Source of the DNA: Arenicola marina
Taxonomy: Eukaryota > Annelida > Polychaeta > Arenicolidae
Direction of reading: 5' to 3'
DNA length: 64,000 nt
Assembly (NCBI GenBank): GCA_964019135.1
Contig: OZ025248.1
Coordinates: 36,263,670-36,327,669 of the forward strand
Part shown: one piece after another, positions 47,704 through 59,700 of the stretch
How the letters are laid out: the number at the start of each line of letters is the position of its first letter
How positions within the stretch are numbered: the stretch's first letter is position 1
Notes under the pieces: model-generated
Seen by the model: only the letters and a program-made list of their open reading frames with translations
Database searches by the model: none
Told to the model about the DNA's origin: nothing
Translations under genes and position numbers: made by a program

Positions 47704-50700
47704 ATGAGTGAGGAGGAGCGGGAGCTCCTTGCTCGCTCTGCCAAAGAACGAGCTGATATTGTATGCAAATATGATAAGGTAGGGGACTGTCAAGCAGTTT
47801 AAACTTTGTGCTATATTGTACATAATTTTTTTAAAATCACAGCTTGTTTTAGGATTTGGTTAAGGCTTATGTTTTTTTTATAACTTTGCTAAAGGGCTTG
47901 CACATAAGTGCAGTCAAATTTTAACAATTATGGATGTCAGGGATGCAATCTTTGGGCAATGGGATAAGTAGGTCTTATTTATGGTGAGTAGGTATTATAT
48001 TTTACTGTAGCTTGCATGATTGGGAATAGTTGGGAGGCACTCTCCAGATATGTAAGTTGATCACTCTGATAAGAGGTAAAATTAAGCAATCAGAGGTAAA
48101 ATTAAGCAAAGCCCAAGCTGTTGGGAAGTGGGGGCCAAATTTCGTTGAAACTATTGTTGTAATCCTGTGATCTGACACCTGATAAGATGGAGTATTTGCT
48201 GCCAGTGGTTAGCTGTATGGTGCAACCGTTAACGTGGAAGAATCTGTACCAATACTCACAGTTTCCCAAGAACAGGGTGGCTGTGTCAGTGGGGAGCCGC
48301 AGTATTTATATTTGCTGGCCCAATGTCAGTTAACATGAAAGAAGATGAGATGAGATTATTCTGAGATGAGTTTGATGGCTGGGCATTTCTTTCTTGATTC
48401 ATTTGGTCCTTTCGTTCTGCAGCCTACACCTTCCCTTCTCTTATTAATGTAATAAGGTTAAGGGAAAACACTTATTAATATTCCTTTTGGATGCCAATTC
48501 AATTTCTCCTGGCCTTTTGAAAATAATTATTTTCTGGTGTATCAGAGATATATATCCTATATATGACATGACATTATGAAGAGACTTAACTGAAGGATAA
48601 ATACTGCTTACTTACAAACACCACAGGACCATTGTACGGTAAGTGATTGACTGTTGTTTTAAGATTACTGTTCATGCATGAGTTCAATGTTTGTGTTGGA
48701 GACCTGGAATTTCTTATTTTTTCTTTGCATCACATTGTGGTCACTGTATAATGAGGGGATTTTTTTGTAGACATTTTATAATGGGTAGCATGAACGGTAA
48801 GGAAAAGGAATCTGTCTGGATACACATTAGTACTCTATCTTAACAAACAGAAGGAATCTTGAAGTAGGTAGCCATTGCTTCAGAAATTGATTTGGTTCAA
48901 AGGTTTTTATGCTTGCTCTGAGGCTTTGGTGGAAGGACATTTATGCATATGTATATACCGGTAACAGTACTTTGATTTGGATTACCAGTATGCCCAGCAA
49001 AGTTTTTTTTTTTTTTTTTTTCAAGTCAGTGCATCCAATATATCAGATATAAACAGTACACATGTCTCTCAAGTACATAACTGTATATTTTAACAAAACC
49101 TTTATCTATGCGTTCTGTGGGTCTTCTGGTATTTATTTGTATGCATGCACATTGTTGTAATGGTGGGAATTACCTATGCAGTTGACCATATAGGTCACAA
49201 TCTGCAATGTACTTGGGATTGACTGATACAGTGATGATAGATCACAGTTTAGGGATTAACTTATTTGTTTTACTAAATAAATAGCAATGTAAGTGGACAA
49301 TTAAATTAAAAATGACATTACCCAATTGAATCAGTATTACAGTATGGGTAATAGATATATTGTGATCTTTGACATGTGTAGGTATGGTACTTCCTTGATG
49401 ACAACATTAATAATGTGTCTTGTGTTTACATTTCGAACATTTTTTAGGTCACTGCTTGTTCTGTGTCCTTATCTGTCTGGAATTGCTTTATCAAATGCTT
49501 GCATGCAATGCAATATTTTTAATGGTCTTATATGCTTAACATTTCCATCTGATTCACTTGCTTTTATCAACTGATTACAAAGTACTGTTTGAATTTTGCT
49601 TAATGCACTTGCATGTGTTGATGCTTGAAGATTATGGGGATGGTCTTTCATTTCATGTATTCATTGATTTAGGGTCGTGAGGAAGGTGCAGACATCGACC
49701 CCTGGGAAGACCCAGCCTTCGAGGTCTACCATGTGACGGACAGATATGGCTTCATTCAGTGAGTCGTCTGTTTTTCCAAGTTAGCCATTTTGATAACGTA
49801 TATAAAACAATATGTAAAGTCTGAAGGCAATTCATACCGGGTCCTCAAGAAAGTACAGACAACTGGCACTATGACTTTACTAGGACTTTCTTCTGCTTTG
49901 ACTTAATTCATGTATTGACACATTTATTTGTGTCTAACCATTCTATCGCCTTCCCTTGTTGCAGTGAACATGAGCTGCCCAGCGTCCCTGATGCTGTGGA
50001 GGCCAAAGTAAGTTTATGTCGTGCAGCAGATCTTCATGGTACATACACATATACCTGTAAAGCTGTATGAAATTAGTCGATGGTTGAATGTATAATCACA
50101 ATTATGAGAGGATATATATATATATATATGATACCGGATTAAAGTTGCCTGATATCTTACCCGTGGCTACGGTTTGTAAGGAAACGACGGATAGTGTATA
50201 ATGCATGTATCATAGTTGGACCATATGGGATGATAATCATTTATCTTTTCTCCTGGATAGGCTCGACATACCGAATTGGAAAGACGCCAAAAATGGTTGA
50301 AAATGATTAAGAAATGGGATACATACAACCCCAGCGAAAAGGTAGGCCAATACTTTGTATATATTGCTTAGGGGCTCAATCTTCTTTGCCCTTAGCACAA
50401 CCTTCATAGATCATTTGGCAAACGGGCTCAGCTGCTGCCGAGCACATCATGGGTTTGAGCCCTGACACCTGCCTCGGCGTGTTTCCTTTTTCACTTTATG
50501 TCATTGTCCTTGGAGGTCACATGACCCGATATAGTCGTCACGTGTGCATAAGTACCGAGAAACACCACTGTTTTATTTCATAATACCGGCAAGCCTGAAT
50601 TCTCTCGTTTAGCTCAGATTTATTCTCAATATATTTGTATAATATAAGTTCGTTGGGGTTAGAACAGCCTAATTAATGCTCGGACACCGTTTTACACACA

Positions 50701-53700
50701 CCATGTACCCATATAGCATTGGGTCGGGACCCGCCCTGTACTAGCTCAGTGGATACACAGGCTGAGATGCAGATCCAACAGGTCGTGGTTACGACACCTG
50801 GGATCTGCATATTTTTTTTATTTAAAAAAACCTTTTCCATATAGCGGCCGTGTTCTGTCGGGTCTGGGGCTGGCCTTTCACCCCTCGTGTCTTGCTGTGT
50901 TGTAGTTGACCAGAAGGGTATTCAAGGGCATCCCGGAGGCGCTGCGGGGAGATGTGTGGTGTCGACTCCTGGACGTCCACAGACTGCGACAGGAACAGCG
51001 AGGGGTGTACGAGGTAAGTGGTGACTTCACGGAGTGCTTAGTGATCTCCCGCTCCGTAGATGCCGGGGCCGAATATTTCACATAACTCCATGCCAAAATC
51101 CTGCTCGAGGGCGAAATATTCAGCCCCGGCCGTTTCTTACGGCGCCAGGTCTCTAATGAAGCCATGACGAAGCCATTACAATACATAAGGGAACCTTTCC
51201 CGTGGACACCATCCTGATGAAACTGTGCGCGCCTGGCCGATCCCTTTTCTGTGCCCTGTGTGAGGAGGGAAACCGTCGGCTCCCGTGGCTTTGTCTTAAC
51301 CACCGGTAGTTCCGAAACCAAGCCAATCTGTTTTGTTGTGTCTATATGACACTGATGTACTGCTGATTATTATCTACCGACTTGCTTTAAATGTTTAATT
51401 CAATGACTATTGACTTTGCTTGTCTTTCCGTTCAGAAGGACATTATGATAAATACCTCAGCTGACGACTGATCACTTATCGGAAGATATTTTAACTTGAA
51501 CTGTGGTGGCAGGGAGCGAGATTCTCTGAGATGCGCGGGTATAACACGTGTCGACTTTGTTCTGTTTGCGCTCTGCAGGAAATGAAGGAGAGAGCTCGGC
51601 GCTTCTCGCCGGATGTACGTCAGATCGACTTGGACGTCAACAGGACGTACCGGGACCACATCATGTTCCGTAAACGTTACGACGTCAAGTGAGTATTACT
51701 GCTCCAGCCATAGCGACGCAGCAGCGTTGTCTGAATTCTAATGGTGTAATAGATGTATATATACCCACTTGCCCACTTGGATATGCACGTGGCGTAAAAG
51801 TGCCCTTTCCAATTTTTAAAATGTTTCAAACTGTATTAGCGGCAATAAATTTGCGTGTGTTGCTAGTTGGCTACCACACGCCCCCTTTCTTCTGCTATAC
51901 GGGTCCAGCTTAGTCTTCATGTGCACGAAACACTGGCTTAACATACCCACCTTTTCATTTTCCTTATGCTATTCATTTTGGTATAATGGTGGCATTTGCG
52001 TGGGCTTGCAGACAGCAGCACCTGTTCCACGTGCTGGCGGCCTACTCGATGTACAACACTGAGGTGGGGTACTGCCAGGGCATGAGTCAGATCGCGGCCC
52101 TCCTACTCATGTACATGGATGAGGAGGTAAGCCCTGTCTCAGAGCGGCTTAACCGCTTTCACCGGTAACACCGGCCCGTAAGGTCCTGTCTGAGAGCGGC
52201 CCAACCGCTATCACCGGTAACACCGGCCCGTAAAGCCCTGTCTGAGAGCGGCCCAACCGCTATGACCGGTAACACCGGCCCGTAAAGCCCTGTCTGAGAG
52301 CGGCCCAACCGCTATCACCGGTAACACCGGCCCGTAAAGCCCTGTCTGAGAGCGGCCCACCCGCTATGACCGGTAACACCGGCCCGTAAAGCCCTGTCTG
52401 AGAGCGGCCCAACCGCTATCACCTGTAACACCGGCCCGTAAAGCCCTGTCTGAGAGCGGCCCAACCGCTATCTCCGGTAGCACCGGCCCGTAAAGCCCTG
52501 TCTGAGAGCGGCTGAACCGCTATCACCGGTAACACTGGCCCGTAAAGCCCTGTCTCAGAGCGGCTTAACCGCTTTCACCGGTAACACCGGCCCGTAAAGC
52601 TCTGTCTGAGAGCGGCCCAACCGCTATCACCGGTAACACCGGCCCGTAAAGCCCTGTTTCAGAGCAGCCCAACCGCTATCATCGGTAACACCGGCCCGTA
52701 AAGTCCTGTCTCAGAGCGGCTGAACCGCTATCACCGGTAACACCGGCCCGTAAAGCCCTGTCTGAGAGCGGACAACCGCTTTCATCGGTAACACCGGCCC
52801 GTAAGGCCCTGTCTGAGAGCGGCTCAACCGCTATCACCGGTAACACCGGCCCGTAAAGCCCTGTCTGAGAGCGGCCCAACCGGTAACACCGGCCCGTAAA
52901 GCCCTGTCTGAGAGCGGCCCAACCGCTATCACCGGTAACACCGGCCCGTAAAGCCCTGTCTGAGAGCGGCCCAACCGCTATCACCTGTAACACCGGCCCG
53001 TAAAGCCCTGTCTGAGAGCGGCCCAACCGGTAACACCGGCCCGTAAAGCCCTGTCTGAGAGCGGCCCAACCGCTATCACCTGTAACACCGGCCCGTAAAG
53101 CCCTGTCTGAGAGCGGCCCAACCCGCTATCACCGATAACACCGGCCCAACCGCTATCACCGGTAGCACCGGCCCGTAAAGCCCTGTCTGAGAGCGGCTGA
53201 ACCGCTATCACCGGTAACACTGGCCCGTAAAGCCCTGTCTCAGAGCGGCTTAACCGCTTTCACCGGTAACACCGGCCCGTAAAGCCCTGTCTCAGAGCGG
53301 CCCAACCGCTATCACCGGTAACACCGGCCCGTAAAGCCCTGTCTCAGAGCAGCCCAACCGCTATCACCGGTAACACCGGCCCGTAAAGCCCTGTCTCAGA
53401 GCGGCTGAACCGCTATCACCGGTAACACCGGCCCGTAAAGCCCTGTCTGAGAGCGGACAACCGCTTTCACCGGTAACACCGGCCCGTAAGGCCCTGTCTG
53501 AGAGCGGCTCAACCGCTATCACCGGTAACACCGGCCCGTAAAGCCCTGTCTGAGAGCGGCCCAACCGGTAACACCGGCCCGTAAAGCCCTGTCTGAGAGC
53601 GGCCCAACCGCTATCACCGGTAACACCGGCCCGTAAAGCCCTGTCTGAGAGCGGCCCAACCGCTATCACCGGTAACACCGGCCCGTAAAGCCCTGTCTGA

Positions 53701-56700
53701 GAGCGGCCCAACCCGCTATCACCGATAACACCGGCCTGTAAAGCGCTGTCTGAGAGCGGCCCAACCGCTATCACCGGTAGCACCGGCCCGTAAAGCCCTG
53801 TCTGAGAGCGGCTGAACCGCTATCACCGGTAACACTGGCCCGTAAAGCCCTGTCTCAGAGCGGCTTAACCGCTTTCACCGGTAACACCGGCCCGTAAAGC
53901 CCTGTCTGAGAGCGGCCCAACCGCTATCACCGGTAACACCGGCACATAAAGCCCTGTCTCAGAGCAGCCCAACCGCTATCACCGGTAACACCGGCCCGTA
54001 AAGCCCTGTCTGAGAGCGGCCCAACCGCTATCACCGGTAACACCGGCCCGTAAAGCCCTGTCTCAGAGCGGTCCAACCGCTATCTCCGGTAACACCGGCC
54101 CGTAAAGCCCGGTCTCAGAGCGGCTTAACCGCTTTCACCGGTAACACCGGCCCGTAAAGCCCTGTCTGAGAGCGGCCCAACCGCTATCACCGGTAACACC
54201 GGCCCGTAAAGCCCTGTCTGAGAGCGGCTCAACCGCTATCACCGGTAACACCGGCCCGTAAAGCCCTGTCTGAGAGCGGCCCAACCGGTAACACCGGCCC
54301 GTAAAGCCCTGTCTGAGAGCGGCCCAACCGCTATCACCGGTAACACCGGCCCGTAAAGCCCTGTCTGAGAGCGGCCCAACCGCTATCACCTGTAACACCG
54401 GCCCGTAAAGCCCTGTCTGAGAGCGGCCCAACCCGCTATCACCGATAACACCGGCCTGTAAAGCGCTGTCTGAGAGCGGCCCAACCACTATCACCGGTAG
54501 CACCGGCCCGTAAAGCCCTGTCTCAGAGCGGCTGAACCGCTATCACCGGTAACACCGGCCCGTAAAGCCCTGTCTGAGAGCGGCCCAACCGGTAACACCG
54601 GCCCGTAAAGCCCTGTCTGAGAGCGGCCCAACCGCTATCACCGGTAACACCGGCCCGTAAAGCCCTGTCTGAGAGCGGCCCAACCGCTATCACCTGTAAC
54701 ACCGGCCCGTAAAGCCCTGTCTGAGAGCGGCCCAACCCGCTATCACCGATAACACCGGCCTGTAAAGCGCTGTCTGAGAGCGGCCCAACCACTATCACCG
54801 GTAGCACCGGCCCGTAAAGCCCTGTCTGAGAGCGGCTGAACCGCTATCACCGGTAACACTGGCCCGTAAAGCCCTGTCTCAGAGCGGCTTAACCGCTTTC
54901 ACCGGTAACACCGGCCCGTAAAGCCCTGTCTGAGAGCGGCCCAACCGCTATCACCGGTAACACCGGCCCGTAAAGCCCTGTCTCAGAGCAGCCCAACCGC
55001 TATGACCGGTAACACCGGCCCGTAAAGCCCGGTCTGAGAGCGGCCAACCGCTATCACCGGTAACACCGGCCCGTAAAGCTCTGTCTGAGAGCGGCCCAAC
55101 CGCTATCACCGGTAACACCGGCCCGTAAAGCCCTGTCTCAGAGCGGCCAACCGCTATCACCGGTAACACCGGCCCGTAAAGCCCTGCCTCAGAGCGGCCC
55201 AACCGCTATGACCGGTAACACCGGCCCGTAAAGCCCTGTCTGAGAGCGGCCCAACCGCTATCACCGGTAACACCGGCCCGTAAAGCCCTGTCTGAGAGCG
55301 GCCCAACCGCTATCACCGGTAACACCGGCCCGTAAAGCCCTGTCTGAGAGCGGCCCAACCGCTATCACCTGTAACACCCGCCCGTAAAGCCCTGTCTGAG
55401 AGCGGCCCAACCGCTATCACCGGTAACACCGGCCCGTAAAGCCCTGTCTGAGAGCGGCCCAACCGCTATCACCGGTAACACCGGCCCGTAAAGCCCTGTC
55501 TGAGAGCTGTCCAACCGCTATCTCCGGTAACACCCGTCCGTAACTTCCAAACGACTGCGTAGGCATATTTCGCTAAAGTCCCATTAAAGGGCGCAATATT
55601 CGGGCCCGGCCTTTGGGAACTTCCGGACCCATGGTCTGTCTGTTCGTCTCCAGTTACGACGTGAGGCGCGTCACGTCAATGGCACAGCATATCTACATTG
55701 AATCGTCGCATATAATTCAGTATCAATTTTACATATATCAAATTCATATATTTATATTCAAGTATCTTCAAGTATCAACTTCATATATTTATGGTATTTC
55801 AAGTCCACATATTAATAGCTATTTATTTTGCGTCTAACTGAGTATCACCTGGCAATGCTGAGTCAATGGCTTCCGAACACGTCCTGTGTCGAAACGTTTT
55901 CGTTTTCTCGAGATTTAGAAGAGATATTTGTCGCTATGACTGCGGAAAGCTCGTTCAATGCCCATGTTTTGAGTGAGGGTTTGCCTTGCGCCTGTTTCAG
56001 CATGCCTTCTGGGCCCTGTCTGCGTTGTTGTCCAACGAAACGCACGGCATGCACGGTAGGTCGCATATTAACAGAGGAGTTGTCAAATATGGGTCATGTT
56101 TAGAAACAAAAAAACAGGATTGCCTCCTGGATACTTTTACCTTGTATTCAAACTTTCTACGAAGACATTGTCAAGTAAACTACTCCAAACCGTTGTAAAC
56201 GGTTGGTCCCGTTGTAAATCGTTGTGAACCGTGGGTCCCGTTGTAACTAGGAATCGTGGAGTGTCCCTCATGCTGAACAATGTCCTGAGCCTTCTGTTAC
56301 TTCCTTCCCAAAGGTTTATTCATTCCCGGCTTCCCTAAACTATTGCGGTATCAGGAACACCATGACAGAATACTGAAGAAACTAATTCCCAAGATGAGGA
56401 AGCATTTGGTGAGTGCGCTCTTGACACTCTGGCCGAGCATGGGAAGTCTTTAATGGAGACATATAGGTGCATGCTTTTTATGATTTAACAATACTCACCT
56501 CCTCGCTGTGTTTGCTTAGATTTCTTAGCAATAATTCCAATATCCGTATATAAATTTATGGGTATGATCTCGTTGACAAATTGTTTATCTATGCACATAT
56601 ATAAGAAAATCCCTATACTGAGTTTTTAATTGCTTCACTCTCAATTTATTTCTGTAATCCGCTGATATTTTGCAGGACAAGATGGAAATTTATTCCAGTC

Positions 56701-59700
56701 TGTACACCATAAAGTGGTTCATGCAGTGCTTCCTGGATAGAGTAAGTTGAGACATAGGTGTTATGCCAAGACCGAGTATCATATGTTGCCATGATCTAAC
56801 GTTATTTCACAATCGTTGGTAAGCAAGGAATCTCTCAATGTGTGCAATTGTATCAATTTAAGGTTAAAAAAGTATGTTGCAGAAGAAAGTGGCATATAAT
56901 GCATTTTTTTTCTCCCAGGCTTCCCTGGAATATTTTTTCCACAAGCATGTCTTGTAGGCCATACACAACGTCCTGATCTATCCTTCCCTGTCCTCCCGTC
57001 CTGACTGCCTGTCTTGCCCTCGCGTGCTGACCTCCCATCCTGACCTCCTGTCTTGCCCTCGCGTCCTGACCTCCCATCCTGACCTCGCGTCCTGACCTTC
57101 CATCCTGACCTCCTGTCCTGACCTCGCGTCCTGACCTCGCGTCCTGACCTCCCATCCTGACCTTCCATCTTGACCTCCCATCCTGACCTCCTGTCTTGCC
57201 CTCGCGTCCGGACCTCCCATCCTGACCTCGTGTCTTGCCCTCCCGTCCTTACCTCCCATCCTGACCTCCTGTCCTGACCTCCCGTCCTGACCTCCCGTCC
57301 TGACCTCCCGTCCTGACCTCATGTCCTGACCGCCTGTCCTGCCCTCGCCTCCTGACCTCCCGTCCTGACCTCCCATCCTGACCTCCTGTCTTGCCCTCGC
57401 GTCTTGACGTCCCATCCTGACCTCGCGTCCTGACCTTCCATCCTGACCTCCTGTCCTGACCTCCCGTCCTGACCTCCCGTCCTGACCTCCCGTCCTGACC
57501 TCCTGTCCGCGTTGTCCTTTGCAGGTTCCTTTCCGGCTGACGTTGCGCCTATGGGACATCTACATCTTAAGGGGAGAGCGAATCCTGCTTGGCATGGCGT
57601 ACAACATCATGCGCATCCACAAGCGTGAGTACTACAACCCGGGGCCGTATTCATAATCAACACTCCATGTCTGCGTGGTCACAGGGTAAAGATCCCATGT
57701 CCTTCTTCGCAAAGAGTAGGGGGGTACCCCCGGGGACATGGCTCTACTCTCCCATTGACGCGATATGACCAAAAGTGGTCTATAATCGCCACTTAGGCTA
57801 TTCCAATGGACTAAGTGCAAGATTTGTCGAACGATTATCGGGTTCAAAATACATAAGTAGTCATCCAAGAAGTGGATTTTTTAAATTAGGAAAGTGCTAG
57901 AATTTCATCGAAGATGTTTTTACTTGATAATGAGAACCTCCAAAATGAGCCAGTGAGGCTAAGACTAAAATGCACTTTTCGTGCGTAAGGTACGTGGGGA
58001 CTAAGAATACGGCCCCAGGTCGATTGTCATCTCGCCACTGCCTCCCAGCTTCCTTGTCCTATGTCTCGGACGAAGTTAATACGTAGGATTTTGGATTACG
58101 CTATGACCCTGCCATCGAACTTCACAGATCCCGAGTGACACAAGACCCCTCATAAACAAACTGAGTTATTTTGTATCCCTTTATAATTCTTACAGGGCAA
58201 ATACTTAAGAAGGAATTATTAAACAAATAGCGATGTGAGAAAGTAAGGAACTGCTTTAAATACGGATGTTGTATAATATAACAACCGAAATGATCAGTGC
58301 ATCAATGGCTTTGACTGCGGACTGTGGGGTGAGCCTGTGATTTGTATATGTTTTGACTGCGGACTGTGGGGTAAGCTTGTGATTGGCCTGTGTTTTGATT
58401 GCGGACTGTGGGGTCAGCTTGTGATTGACCTGTGTTTGAATGCAGACTGTGGGGTCAGCCTGTGAGTTGCCTGTGTTTTGACTGCGAACTCAGTCTGTGA
58501 TTTGCTGTGTTTTGACTGCGAACTCAGCCTGTGATTTGCCTGTGTTTTGACTGCGAACTCAGCCTGTGACTGGCCTGTGTTTTGACTGCGGACTCAACCT
58601 GTGATTGGCCTGTGTTTTAAATTTACAGGGAAGATGCTGAAGATGCAGATGGAGGAACTGGTGACCTTCCTCCAGAGCGACCTTCAGAAGGACTTTGGCT
58701 ACAGCGACGACCAGGTGATCGACGCGCTTCAGAACTCGATGGAGGAGCTGCGCAAGGCCAAGCTGGACCTGCCGCCCAAGGGTACGGTGGAGGAGCGGCC
58801 CACCAAGCCCTTCGGCCTCTTCGTGCCGCCCAGCGTCGAGCAGATGCTCGGCCGCCGCACGATCGACACGACCGACCTGCTGCAGGGGGGCAAGCGGGCC
58901 AGCGGCCGCGAGGTGCGGCCCTTCATCCCGGCCGACGGCGGCCCGGCCAACGTGCCGCTGCACATCCAGCAGCAGCAGCAGCAGCAGCGCCTCTCGCGGC
59001 TATCGCGCTCGAGCCGCGGCGGCAGCCCGGACCAGTACGAGACGGGCACGAACGACGGGTACGGCTCGCGGGCCGCCTCCGTGGCCGACTACCGCAGCTC
59101 GCGCACCTCCTTCGTCATGGACACGTCGGACATCGGCAGCACGGGGACGACCATCAGCCGCCCCACGCACATGTACTCCAGCTACAACACGCTCAACGAC
59201 GCCGACTTCATGCCGCGCGACGACGACGGCAGCGGCCTGGGCTACGGCAGCTTGGGAGGGGACGGCATGGCCACCGGGATGGGGTTCGGGAGCGCTCTAG
59301 GGATCGGGATGGGGGTCGGGGGCGCGCTGGGGGGCGCGGAGGAGGAGGAGAGCCGGCGGGAGTCGCAGACGTCCGAGTACGACAACCTGAACGGCGGCGA
59401 CTCCCCTTACGAGTCGACCTTGGAGCGGACGCTGGAGGCCATGGACTTGGACCGCAACGCCACGTTCACGCGCGGGATGAGCCTGAAGGATTACTACAAC
59501 AACGGCTTCGGCGACGGGGAGCCGGCCACGCCGCGACCCGGGGAGGCCGGCTTCAGCGTGGGCGGGGGCTTTGGCGTGGGCGCGGGGGGTGGGGGCGAAG
59601 GCGGCCGGCAGCCCGTGGTCGTGCGCGCCGCGCAGGACTCTTCCCGGAACCACGGTCACTGGCACCGCCATTACGAGTACCAGGAGACGCGGGAATTCAC

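Noticed and set aside
52679-55202. Minus-strand frames with repeated [12 protein letters not shown]
   Set aside because: They are readings of the intronic 52-bp array and shift frame every unit; they lie opposite an intron of a well-supported gene.
56779-57559. Minus-strand Arg/Gly/Gln-rich frames of up to 193 codons
   Set aside because: They are the antisense of the CT-rich 13-bp array next to a splice site; composition is dictated by the repeat.
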